Origin: Cellulomonas massiliensis JC225
GTDB lineage: Bacteria; Actinomycetota; Actinomycetes; Actinomycetales; Cellulomonadaceae
Direction: 5' to 3'
DNA: 33,845 bases
Assembly: GCF_000312005.1 (NCBI RefSeq)
Contig: NZ_HE978588.1
Location: 76,516-110,360, forward strand
Below, in pieces: positions 1 to 7,173 of the stretch. The position numbers and the translations under genes were made by a program. How positions within the stretch are numbered: the first letter of the stretch is position 1; each line of letters starts with the position of its first letter. The notes beneath the pieces were generated by a model. The model had not been told where the DNA came from, searched no databases, and worked only from the letters and a program-made list of their open reading frames with translations.

Positions 1-257
1 CGGCGCGGCGCGGCGCGGCGCGCGCGGCGAGCGGCGGCAACGGCACGACGCTCACCTCGCCGATGCAGGGGACGATCGTCAAGGTGGCCGTCGCCGAGGG
101 CGACGACGTGGCGGAGGGCGACCTCGTCGTGGTCCTCGAGGCGATGAAGATGGAGCAGCCGCTGGTCGCGCACCGCGCCGGCAAGGTCACCGGGCTCGCC
201 GCCGGCGTGGGCGCGAGCGTGAGCGCCGGCACCGCGATCTGCGACATCGTCGGCTGA
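1..257 (+). CDS. Acetyl/propionyl-CoA carboxylase alpha subunit, C-terminal biotin carboxyl carrier domain (partial)
   Basis: Only the last 84 or so codons lie in the window; the frame is open from base 3 and stops at 255-257. The visible part is a biotinyl domain. It has the motif EAMKMEQP, whose lysine (codon 147-149) is the expected biotin attachment site, and the preceding [12 protein letters not shown] strand is typical of biotin-dependent acyl-CoA carboxylase alpha chains of actinobacteria. Upstream, bases 3-45 encode an Ala/Arg/Gly-rich stretch that is probably the flexible linker between the carboxylase and carrier domains. The family carboxylates acetyl- or propionyl-CoA to feed fatty-acid or branched-lipid synthesis; which substrate is used cannot be judged from this fragment. 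A free-standing BCCP or the carrier domain of pyruvate carboxylase is possible but less likely. Confidence 0.85.
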   Translation, partial: ARRGAARAASGGNGTTLTSPMQGTIVKVAVAEGDDVAEGDLVVVLEAMKMEQPLVAHRAGKVTGLAAGVGASVSAGTAICDIVG

Positions 258-269
258 GCGTCCGCTGAC

Positions 270-782
270 GTGACGCACGCCGCCGGCCCCGACCCGGTCT
301 CCGGCCGCCCGCCCGCGCGCGAGCGGCGGCCCGGGGACGGGTGGGTGGAGTGCGCCTGCGGGCAGCGGCACTGGGGGCTGCACGGCGCCGCCGGGCTGCT
401 GCTCGTCCGCCGCGACGCCGACGGGAACCCCGTCGCGGTCGTCCTGCAGCACCGGGCGACCTGGAGCCACCACGGCGGCACCTGGGGCCTGCCCGGCGGT
501 GCGCGCGAACCCCACGAGACGGCCGCGCAGGCGGCCGTGCGGGAGGCCGGCGAGGAGGCCGGGATCGCGCCCGAGGACGTCGTCGTGCGGTGGTCGTCCG
601 TGCTCGAGCACCCCGACTGGTCGTACACGACGGTCGTCGCCGACGAGGCGCAGCCGGTGGAGCCCCACGTGGCCGACCCCGAGTCGCTCGAGGTGCGCTG
701 GGTCCCCGTCGACGACGTCGCCGGCCTGCCGCTGCTGCCCGCGTTCGCCACCGCCTGGCCGACGCTGCGCGCCCGGCTCTGA
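270..782 (+). CDS. NUDIX hydrolase
   Basis: The 170-aa protein starts at GTG 270, 12 nt after the carboxylase stop. It contains a complete Nudix box: G77, E83, R91-E92, E95-E96, G98-I99, which fits GX5EX7REUXEEXGU exactly. The glutamates of this box bind the Mg2+ used to hydrolyse nucleoside diphosphates linked to another group. An N-terminal CxCGxxHWG segment (C28, C30, G31, H34-G36) precedes the fold and is common in actinobacterial relatives; whether it binds metal is not known to me. The first 25 residues are Pro/Arg-rich and probably disordered, so a later start is possible. The substrate (oxidised nucleotide, ADP-ribose, NADH or other) cannot be told from the sequence. A 7-bp stem (789-795 with 807-813) follows the stop and could end the transcript. 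Confidence 0.85.
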   Translation: MTHAAGPDPVSGRPPARERRPGDGWVECACGQRHWGLHGAAGLLLVRRDADGNPVAVVLQHRATWSHHGGTWGLPGGAREPHETAAQAAVREAGEEAGIAPEDVVVRWSSVLEHPDWSYTTVVADEAQPVEPHVADPESLEVRWVPVDDVAGLPLLPAFATAWPTLRARL

Positions 783-852
783 GCGGCGCGACCGGGTCGA
801 GCCCCGCCGGTCGAGCGTGGGCCAGGTCACACCGCCGGGGCGTGGACGCGTC

Positions 853-882
853 TTGGCCCGCGCAGCGGCGCGGGAGTATCGT
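853..882 (+). promoter_or_regulatory. Candidate promoter of efeUOB
   Basis: TTGGCC (853-858) and TATCGT (877-882) are separated by 18 nt and lie just before the iron box at 893-911. A transcript starting about seven bases after the -10 would begin at or just before the box, so a bound repressor would block it. The hexamers match the consensus only partly, so this is an inference from position. Confidence 0.3.
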
Positions 883-892
883 CCCGGCTCGG

Positions 893-911
893 TGAGGTTA
901 GCCTGACCTCA
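893..911 (+). promoter_or_regulatory. DtxR/IdeR iron box upstream of efeU
   Basis: The 19-mer TGAGGTTAGCCTGACCTCA matches the DtxR/IdeR consensus TTAGGTTAGCCTAACCTAA at 16 of 19 positions. It has perfect 7-bp outer arms GTGAGGT / ACCTCAC (892-898 and 906-912). It lies 47 nt before the efeU start. DtxR/IdeR bound to Fe2+ represses iron-acquisition genes, so the efe operon is expected to be induced by iron starvation. The regulator gene is not in this window. Confidence 0.8.
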
Positions 912-958
912 CTGCGCGGGGTCCTCCTGCCCCGCGGACCGGCGACGACAGGCGCTCC

Positions 959-1819
959 ATGCTCGCGAACTTCCTCATCGGCCTCCGCGAGGGCCTCGAG
1001 GCGGCGCTCGTCGTCAGCATCCTCGTGGCCTACCTCGTCCGCACCGGGCGCCGGGAGCTGCTGCCGGTGCTCTGGCTCGGCGTGGGCATCGCCGTCGCGC
1101 TGTCGCTGGGGTTCGGGGCCCTGCTGACCTTCGGGCCGCAGGGCCTGTCGTTCGAGGCGCAGGAAGCCATCGGCGGCTCGCTGTCCATCGTCGCCGTCGG
1201 CCTCATCACCTGGATGATCTTCTGGATGGCCAAGACGGCCCGGCACCTCAAGGCCGACCTGCAGCACAAGCTCGACGACGCGGTCTCGGCCGGCCGGCGC
1301 GCCGTCGTCGTCATGGCGCTGCTGGCCGTCGGCCGCGAGGGCCTCGAGACGGCGCTCTTCCTGTGGGCCGGTGCGCAGGCCACCTCGACCGGCGCGACGG
1401 GCCCGCTCGTCGGCGCGGCCCTCGGCATCGCCGTCGCGGTCGTCGTCGCCTGGCTCATGTACCGCGGGGCCGTGCGGCTGCAGCTGCGCACCTTCTTCGC
1501 CTGGACCGGTCTGTTCCTCGTCCTCGTCGCGGGCGGCGTCCTCGCCTACGGCGTGCACGACCTGCAGGAGGCCGGGATCCTGCCCGGCCTGGGCTCCCTC
1601 GCCTTCGACGTGTCCGCCCAGGTCCCGCCGTCCAGCTGGTACGCGACGCTGCTCAAGGGCGTCTTCAACTTCACGCCGGCGACGACGTGGCTGCAGCTCG
1701 TCGCGTGGGTCGCCTTCGTCGTCCCGACGCTGGTCGTCTTCGTCCGCACCACCTGGGGCGGTGCGCGCCCGAGCGTTCCCGCCGCCCCGCGCGAGGCGGG
1801 CGCACCCGTCCCGGCCTGA
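959..1819 (+). CDS. efeU: EfeU, high-affinity iron permease (FTR1 family)
   Basis: The 286-aa integral membrane protein has two REGLE motifs (R10-E14 and R126-E130), the iron-coordinating signature of the FTR1/EfeU permease family, each within a hydrophobic helix. About seven membrane segments are visible, and the Ala/Pro-rich tail after residue 265 is probably cytoplasmic and disordered. EfeU carries ferric iron across the cytoplasmic membrane with EfeO and EfeB, whose genes follow directly. The ATG at 959 places the first REGLE in the first helix, as usual. The iron box at 893-911 predicts DtxR/IdeR control. Gene order UOB is the canonical arrangement. Confidence 0.95.
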   Translation: MLANFLIGLREGLEAALVVSILVAYLVRTGRRELLPVLWLGVGIAVALSLGFGALLTFGPQGLSFEAQEAIGGSLSIVAVGLITWMIFWMAKTARHLKADLQHKLDDAVSAGRRAVVVMALLAVGREGLETALFLWAGAQATSTGATGPLVGAALGIAVAVVVAWLMYRGAVRLQLRTFFAWTGLFLVLVAGGVLAYGVHDLQEAGILPGLGSLAFDVSAQVPPSSWYATLLKGVFNFTPATTWLQLVAWVAFVVPTLVVFVRTTWGGARPSVPAAPREAGAPVPA

Positions 1820-1893
1820 CCCACGCCGCGACCCGCGCGCAGCCCGCGCACCCGATCACCGCCGCGGCCCCGGCCGCCCTCCTGAGGAGACCC

Positions 1894-3093
1894 ATGTCCC
1901 GCACCGCCCGCGCGGCCGTCGCCGCCGCGCTCGCCCTGCCGCTGCTCGCCGCGTGCGTGCCGAACGCACAGCCCGGCGCCGCCGCGAGCAGCGGCGCGCC
2001 CGGCGCCCTCACCGTGAGCTCGACGGCGGACGCGTGCGTCCTGTCGTCCGCGAGCGCACCCAGCGGCACGCTGACGTTCACCGTCACCAACGACGGCAGC
2101 GACGTGACGGAGTTCTACCTGCTCGGCGAGGACGGCCTGCGGGTCGTCTCCGAGGTGGAGAACATCGGCCCCGGCCTCTCGCGCGACCTCGTCGTGCAGG
2201 CACGGCCCGGCACGTACTGGGCCGCGTGCAAGCCGGGCATGGTCGGCGACGGCATCCGCTCGGAGTTCACCGTGACGGACTCCGGCCAGGACGTCGGCCC
2301 CTCGGGTGACACCGCCGAGCAGCTGCAGGCCGCCGAGGCGTCGTACGTCGCGTACGTCAAGGACCAGGTGGGCGCGCTCGTCGCCGGGACGCAGGAGTTC
2401 GCCGACGCCTACGTGGCGGGCGACGACGAGCGCGCGCGGGAGCTCTACGCGCCGACCCGCGTGCACTGGGAGCGGATCGAGCCGGTCGCCGAGTCGTTCG
2501 GCGACCTGGACCCGCTGCTCGACCTGCGCGAGGCGGACCTCGAGGACGGCCAGGAGTGGACCGGCTGGCACCTCGTCGAGAAGGACCTGTGGCAGCCCGA
2601 GCCCGCCGCCAACGGGGGCGAGGAGTACACCCCGCTGACGCCCGAGCAGCGGCGCGCCGCCGCGGACGCGATCGTGGCGAACACCCGCACGCTCTCCGAG
2701 CAGGTCACCGACGCGGCGTTCACGTTCGAGGCGTTCCAGATCGCCAACGGCGCGAAGGAGCTGCTCGACGAGGTCGCGACCGGCAAGGTCACCGGCGAGG
2801 AGGAGATCTGGTCGCACACCGACCTGTGGGACTTCCAGGCGAACGTCGACGGCGCGCGCGTCGCGTTCGAGGTGCTCTCCGACGTCGTGAGCGCCGAGGA
2901 CCCCGAGCTGGCCACGACCCTCGACCAGCGCTTCCGCGAGCTCGACGACCTCCTCGCCGAGCAGGGCTCGGTCGAGGACGGCTTCACGTCGTACGACGAG
3001 CTCACCGCGGACGAGGTGACCGCGCTGGCCGCCGCGGTCGACGCGCTCTCCGAGCCGCTGTCGACGCTCACCGCGACCGTGACGGGCGCCTGA
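1894..3093 (+). CDS. efeO: EfeO, iron-uptake lipoprotein (cupredoxin + imelysin M75 domains)
   Basis: The 399-aa product starts at ATG 1894, chosen because GAGGAGA (1884-1890) precedes it and because it gives a proper lipoprotein signal ending LLAAC with the lipidated Cys at residue 21. An N-terminal cupredoxin-like beta domain (about residues 38-130) is followed by a helical M75/imelysin domain. HWERIE (H191-E196) and GWHLVE (G224-E229), the family's GxHxxE metal-binding motif, are both present. EfeO is thought to bind iron outside the membrane and pass it to EfeU. It lies 74 nt after efeU and 7 nt before efeB. Length and domain order match classical EfeO, not the shorter EfeM. Confidence 0.95.
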   Translation: MSRTARAAVAAALALPLLAACVPNAQPGAAASSGAPGALTVSSTADACVLSSASAPSGTLTFTVTNDGSDVTEFYLLGEDGLRVVSEVENIGPGLSRDLVVQARPGTYWAACKPGMVGDGIRSEFTVTDSGQDVGPSGDTAEQLQAAEASYVAYVKDQVGALVAGTQEFADAYVAGDDERARELYAPTRVHWERIEPVAESFGDLDPLLDLREADLEDGQEWTGWHLVEKDLWQPEPAANGGEEYTPLTPEQRRAAADAIVANTRTLSEQVTDAAFTFEAFQIANGAKELLDEVATGKVTGEEEIWSHTDLWDFQANVDGARVAFEVLSDVVSAEDPELATTLDQRFRELDDLLAEQGSVEDGFTSYDELTADEVTALAAAVDALSEPLSTLTATVTGA

Positions 3094-3100
3094 GCCGCCG

Positions 3101-4474
3101 ATGACCGAGCCCGCCGGCACGTCGACGCCCGCGCCCGAGAGGCGCGGGCTGTCGCGGCGTGCCCTGCTCGGCATCGGGGGTGGTCTGGTCGTCGGTGCGG
3201 CCGCCGGTGCCGCCGCCGGCGCGGCCGCGACCGCACCCGGCTCGGCCCCGGCACCGACCACCACGCCCGCGGCCCGGACCTACCCCTTCACCGGCCCGCA
3301 CCAGGCGGGGATCACCACCCCGGCGCAGGACCGCCTGTACCTGGCGGCGTTCGACGTCACGACGACGGACCGCGACGCGCTCGTCACGATGCTGCGGCGC
3401 TGGACGGTCATGGCCGCGCGCATGACGCAGGGGCTGCCCGCCGGCCAGTTCGCACCGGCCGGCGGCCCGTACGACGCCCCGCCGGACGACACGGGCGAGG
3501 CGGCGGACCTGCCGCCGGCGGGGCTGACGATCACGTTCGGCTTCGGCCGCTCGCTGTTCGTGGACGGGTCGGGCCACGACCGGTTCGGGCTGGCCGGCCG
3601 GCTGCCCGCCGGTCTCGTCGAGCTGCCGCACTTCCCCGCGGACGACCTCGACCCGGCGCGCAGCGACGGCGACCTCGTCGTGCAGGCCTGCGCCGACGAC
3701 CCGCAGGTCGCGGTGCACGCCATCCGCAACCTGTCCCGCGCGGCGTTCGGCACCGCCCGCATCCGCTGGACGCAGCTCGGCTACGGGCGCACGTCCTCGA
3801 CCTCGACGGCCCAGCGCACGCCCCGCAACCTGTTCGGCTTCAAGGACGGGACCGCCAACCTCAAGGTCGAGGAGGCCGCCGCCGTCGAGGAGCACGTGTG
3901 GGTGCCCGCGCGCGCCGCGTCCGAGGATGCGGCCGACGCCGCGTGGCTCACCGGCGGCACGTACCTCGTCGCCCGGCGCATCCGCATGCACATCGAGACG
4001 TGGGACCGCACCTCGCTGCGCGAGCAGGAGGCGGTCGTGGGCCGGACGAAGGGCGAGGGCGCGCCGCTGTCCGGCGGCACCGAGTTCAGCGAGCCCGACT
4101 TCGCGACGACGGGCCGCGGCGGTGAGCCGCTCATCGCGGCCGACTCGCACGTGCGCCTCGCGCACCCGAGCCAGAACGACGGCGTGCGCATGCTGCGCCG
4201 CGGGTACAACTTCACCGACGGCAACGACGCGCTGGGCCGGCTCGACGCCGGGCTGTTCTTCCTCGCCTTCGTCGTCGACCCGCGCACCCACTACATCCCG
4301 ATGCAGACGCGGCTCTCGCGGCAGGACGGGCTGATGGAGTACCTCGTGCACACCGGCTCCGGGCTGTTCGCGGTGCCGCCCGGCGTGCCCGACGGCGCGC
4401 TGCCCACGGGAGCGGACGGCGCACCGGTGCTGACCACGGACGCCCCGTTCGTCGGCGAGGCGCTGTTCGCCTGA
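3101..4474 (+). CDS. efeB: EfeB, Tat-exported Dyp-type heme peroxidase
   Basis: The 457-aa protein begins with a twin-arginine signal (S18-R19-R20-A-L-L followed by a Gly/Ala-rich hydrophobic stretch), so it should be exported folded with its heme. The Dyp-peroxidase motif GFKDG is at 246-250 with the catalytic Asp at 249. Two His (350 and 355) occur in the SHVRLAHP segment that carries the proximal heme ligand in this family. In the EfeUOB system, EfeB oxidises Fe2+ (or acts on heme) on the outer face of the membrane to supply EfeU. The ATG is 7 nt after the efeO stop, so the two are probably co-translated. Length is normal for the family. Confidence 0.95.
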   Translation: MTEPAGTSTPAPERRGLSRRALLGIGGGLVVGAAAGAAAGAAATAPGSAPAPTTTPAARTYPFTGPHQAGITTPAQDRLYLAAFDVTTTDRDALVTMLRRWTVMAARMTQGLPAGQFAPAGGPYDAPPDDTGEAADLPPAGLTITFGFGRSLFVDGSGHDRFGLAGRLPAGLVELPHFPADDLDPARSDGDLVVQACADDPQVAVHAIRNLSRAAFGTARIRWTQLGYGRTSSTSTAQRTPRNLFGFKDGTANLKVEEAAAVEEHVWVPARAASEDAADAAWLTGGTYLVARRIRMHIETWDRTSLREQEAVVGRTKGEGAPLSGGTEFSEPDFATTGRGGEPLIAADSHVRLAHPSQNDGVRMLRRGYNFTDGNDALGRLDAGLFFLAFVVDPRTHYIPMQTRLSRQDGLMEYLVHTGSGLFAVPPGVPDGALPTGADGAPVLTTDAPFVGEALFA

Positions 4475-4484
4475 GGGCGCTGCG

Positions 4485-4498
4485 CCGGACCGGTCCGG
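4485..4498. terminator. GGACC-type palindrome after efeB, possible terminator
   Basis: CCGGACCGGTCCGG is a perfect 14-bp palindrome starting 10 nt after the efeB stop. No T tract follows, which is common for actinobacterial terminators. Similar palindromes follow four other genes in the window. Confidence 0.35.
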
Positions 4499-4562
4499 AA
4501 GGGGCGAGGCCGGCGTCGGGTCGGTCGTCGGGGCCGGGGCGGGCGGCGCGCCGCGCGGCGAG

Positions 4563-4568
4563 TACCGT
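4563..4568 (+). promoter_or_regulatory. -10 element TACCGT for a leaderless transcript
   Basis: TACCGT fits the actinobacterial TAnnnT -10 and is followed after exactly 7 nt by GTG 4576. No Shine-Dalgarno sequence lies between them, so the mRNA probably begins at the start codon. Confidence 0.45.
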
Positions 4569-4575
4569 CGCCGTC

Positions 4576-6540
4576 GTGAGCGACGAGCCGACCCGACCGA
4601 CCGTCACCCCTCCCGACGCCGGCACGCCCACACGGGTGTGGCTCGTCGCCTCGTCGACGGTGCTGGCGCTGGAGCTGGTCCGCGCGAGCGGACCGCTGCT
4701 CGACCGAGCGTTCACAGCCGGCGTGGTCGACGCGGCGCTGACCGCCGTCCTCACCTACGTCGCCGTCGGGCTCGTCGTCGGGCTGGCGCTGCTGGCGACC
4801 GGTCGGCGGGACGGCACGCCCAGCGGGCGGACGGTGCTGGAGGCCGCGGCGCTGGCCCTCGTCGCCCGGCTCGCCGCGCAGGCGGTCCACGGCGAGGCGC
4901 GCGTCTGGGTGGGGCTCGCGGCGGTGGCGCTGGCGCTCGGTGCGCTCGCCGTGGCGGTGTCCTTCGTCGCGGGCCGGCCGTCCGGGGGGCGCCAGGCGGC
5001 GACCGGTCTGCTCATCGGCTGCGGCATGTCCGTCGGCCTGCAGCTGCTCCTCGGCACGTGGGACGCGCTGTGGCGCAGCGACTGGACCGGGTGGGTCGTC
5101 GCGCTCGTCCTGGCGTTCGCCCCGCTCACCGCCGCGCGCGCGCTCGCGCCGCAGCAGGGGCGGCCCGCCACGGCGACCGGCCGGCCGCGCCGGCTCTGGG
5201 CCCTGGGGCCGTTCCTGGCGCTCGCCGCGATGGTGGTCGCCAACCCCGCGTTCGCGGCGTCCCAGTCGGGCGTCGCGCTGGGCACGGCGGGGGTGTTCCT
5301 CATCGGCGCGCACGCGACGGGTGCGTGGCTCATGCTGCGGCCCGAGCCGTGGCGGGGCGGCTCGCGCGTCGTCGCCGCGGTGCTCGTGGTGCTGGCGGCC
5401 GCGGCGTCGTTCTGGGCGACCGGGCCCGCGGCGCTCGTCGCGGTCGGGGTGCTCGTCGCCAGCGTCGGCATCGTCCTCGGCGGCACCCTCAGCACGCACC
5501 GTCCCGCGCCTCCCGGCGTGCTGCGCGCGACCGGCGCCGGCGCGGTGCTGGGTCTCGGCGTGATCGGCCCGCTCCTGCTCTACATGCTCGACTACGACGT
5601 CCCGCTGCCCGTCGACAACGCTTGGGTGGTCGTGCTGGCCGCGCTCGTCCTGGCGCTCTCCGGCCTGCGGCAGCGCACACCCGGCGTGGTGCCCGGGCAG
5701 TCGAACCCCGAGCGCCTGCCCGCCCGGGTCAACTCGGTGCGGCTGCTCGTGATCCCGAGCGTGGTGCTCGGGCTCGTCGGGGTGCTCGTCAACGGCACGC
5801 ATGTGGACGGCCCCGCGGTCCCCGCGCGGGCGGCCGGCGACGAGCTCACGCTGCTCAGCTGGAACCTGCACTACGGCGTCTCGCCGCTCACGGAGGTGGA
5901 CCTCGAGGGCATCGCCACGACGATCGAGGAGCAGGGCGCCGACGTCGTGACGCTGCAGGAGGTCGAGCGCGGCTGGGTGTTCGGCGGCGGCGCCGACATG
6001 GCGACGTGGCTCGCGCACCGGCTCGGGATGACGGTGCAGTTCGCGCCCGCCGCCGACCGCCAGTTCGGCAACGCGGTCCTCGCGCGCAGCGGGCTGACGG
6101 ACGCCGTCGTCACCGAGCTCCCGTACGGCGCGGGGCCGCAGGCGCGCTCGGCGCTGACCGCCACCGTGACGACCGCCGGCGGTGCGTCGCTCCGGTTCAC
6201 CTCCGTGCACCTCCAGCACCGGGAGTCGAACTCGCCGACGCGCCTGGAGCAGCTCGACACCCTGCTCGCCGCCGTCCCGGTCACCGGGCCCGCCGTCCTG
6301 GCGGGCGACCTCAACGCCGAGCCCGGCTGGGACGAGATCGCGCTCCTGGAGGACGCCGGCTGGGTCAGCGCCGTCGACACCGTGGGCGACCCGGACGCCC
6401 TCACCTCGCCCAGCACCGACCCGCAGCACCGCATCGACTGGGTCTTCGGGCAACAGGTCGCGTTCACCAGCGCCGACGTCCTCACCGGCCGGACCGAGTC
6501 CGACCACCTCCCCCTCGTCGTCGCCCTCCGCGCGGGCTGA
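4576..6540 (+). CDS. Polytopic membrane protein with C-terminal endonuclease/exonuclease/phosphatase (EEP) domain
   Basis: The 654-aa protein has about 13 hydrophobic segments between residues 15 and 410, then an EEP-superfamily catalytic domain (about 420-654). EEP motifs are complete: SWNLHYG (N430), TLQEVE (E462), GDLNAEP (D578, N580) and SDHLP (D643, H644). These coordinate the divalent metal and catalyse phosphodiester cleavage in DNase I, sphingomyelinases and inositol phosphatases. With 13 helices and a cytoplasmic N-terminus the EEP domain would sit outside the membrane, favouring a lipid or extracellular phosphodiester substrate; the helix count is by eye. The GTG start is set by the leaderless -10 at 4563. 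The gene stands alone between the efe operon and a small membrane protein. Actual substrate unknown. Confidence 0.8.
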   Translation: MSDEPTRPTVTPPDAGTPTRVWLVASSTVLALELVRASGPLLDRAFTAGVVDAALTAVLTYVAVGLVVGLALLATGRRDGTPSGRTVLEAAALALVARLAAQAVHGEARVWVGLAAVALALGALAVAVSFVAGRPSGGRQAATGLLIGCGMSVGLQLLLGTWDALWRSDWTGWVVALVLAFAPLTAARALAPQQGRPATATGRPRRLWALGPFLALAAMVVANPAFAASQSGVALGTAGVFLIGAHATGAWLMLRPEPWRGGSRVVAAVLVVLAAAASFWATGPAALVAVGVLVASVGIVLGGTLSTHRPAPPGVLRATGAGAVLGLGVIGPLLLYMLDYDVPLPVDNAWVVVLAALVLALSGLRQRTPGVVPGQSNPERLPARVNSVRLLVIPSVVLGLVGVLVNGTHVDGPAVPARAAGDELTLLSWNLHYGVSPLTEVDLEGIATTIEEQGADVVTLQEVERGWVFGGGADMATWLAHRLGMTVQFAPAADRQFGNAVLARSGLTDAVVTELPYGAGPQARSALTATVTTAGGASLRFTSVHLQHRESNSPTRLEQLDTLLAAVPVTGPAVLAGDLNAEPGWDEIALLEDAGWVSAVDTVGDPDALTSPSTDPQHRIDWVFGQQVAFTSADVLTGRTESDHLPLVVALRAG

Positions 6541-6559
6541 CGGCCGCACGGGCGGCGCG

Positions 6560-6572
6560 CGTCCGCCGGACG
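6560..6572. terminator. Short GTCCGCCGGAC hairpin after the EEP gene
   Basis: CGTCC-GCC-GGACG forms a 5-bp stem with a 3-nt loop, starting 20 nt after the stop at 6540. It is a weak terminator candidate on its own, noted because related palindromes follow other genes here. Confidence 0.25.
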
Positions 6573-6615
6573 GGTGAGATCGCCCGGCGACGGGTCGAGG
6601 CAGTCCGGCGACCGT

Positions 6616-6621
6616 TACCGT
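6616..6621 (+). promoter_or_regulatory. -10 element TACCGT for the gene at 6650
   Basis: TACCGT fits TAnnnT. A start about 7-8 nt downstream would give a roughly 20-nt leader that includes the GAGGAG ribosome-binding site at 6637-6642. Confidence 0.35.
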
Positions 6622-6649
6622 CGTCGCACCCGAGACGAGGAGCGTGCGC

Positions 6650-7171
6650 GTGGTCCCCCAGGAGGAACCGCCGAGCCCGTACGTCGCGGGCATCCTCGAC
6701 GACCGGGACGCCGTCGTCGCGCACCGGCCGTGGTCGACGCTGCTGCTGCTGGCGCACGCGGTGGTGACGGCCGCCGGGGCCGCGGGGCTCGTGGTCGCGA
6801 TCGTCCTCGCGGCCACGGCGATGCGTCCGCCGGCCGACCCCGACGCCATCCACGAGCCGTACGGGCTGGTCATCGGCGCCCTGCTCGGCGTCGCGGGCCT
6901 GGTCGCCGTCGGCCTCGGGGCCGGGTTGTGGGTGGCGGCCGCCGCGGCTCGGCGGTCGGCCGACGCCGGCAGCTCCGGCTCCCTGCGCGTCCTCGCGATC
7001 GTCGCCCTCGTGCTGGCGGGCGTGGTCGCGGCGGCGCTCGTCACGGCGGGAGGCCTGCTCGGCCTGCCGCTCGCGCTCGTCGTCTGCGGGCCCTACGCGG
7101 CGTGCGCCGTGCGGCTGCTGCGCGCCACCTCGACCGCTCCCGACCGGTGGCCGGGGGCGCTCGCGCGCTGA
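6650..7171 (+). CDS. Small four-helix membrane protein, function unknown
   Basis: The 173-aa protein is read from GTG 6650 because GAGGAG (6637-6642) sits 7 nt before it; an alternative in-frame GTG at 6644 is only 1 nt from that site. A short polar N-terminus (VPQEEPPSPYVAG) is followed by four hydrophobic segments at roughly residues 25-55, 68-98, 110-135 and 135-165, with a short basic tail. No catalytic motif is visible and I do not recognise a named family. It has its own likely promoter (TACCGT 6616-6621) and ends 2 nt from the stop of the convergent lpdA-like gene, so the two transcripts must terminate within each other's coding sequence or run over. Confidence 0.75.
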   Translation: MVPQEEPPSPYVAGILDDRDAVVAHRPWSTLLLLAHAVVTAAGAAGLVVAIVLAATAMRPPADPDAIHEPYGLVIGALLGVAGLVAVGLGAGLWVAAAAARRSADAGSSGSLRVLAIVALVLAGVVAAALVTAGGLLGLPLALVVCGPYAACAVRLLRATSTAPDRWPGALAR

Positions 7172-7173
7172 GG

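Noticed and set aside
1-30. CGGCG-type repeat at the left edge
   Set aside because: It is in frame with the carboxylase and encodes an Ala/Arg/Gly-rich linker, usual between domains of these proteins.
6644-6649. GTG 6644 as start of the small membrane protein
   Set aside because: Only 1 nt from the GAGGAG site; GTG 6650 has the proper 7-nt spacing.
4291-7044. Very long open frame on the minus strand, opposite the EEP gene
   Set aside because: Arg/Gly/Asp/His-rich translation with no motif, antisense to a motif-complete gene; an expected effect of high GC at third codon positions. The same applies to long antisense frames at 8702-11266, 10650-13493 and 25905-28370.
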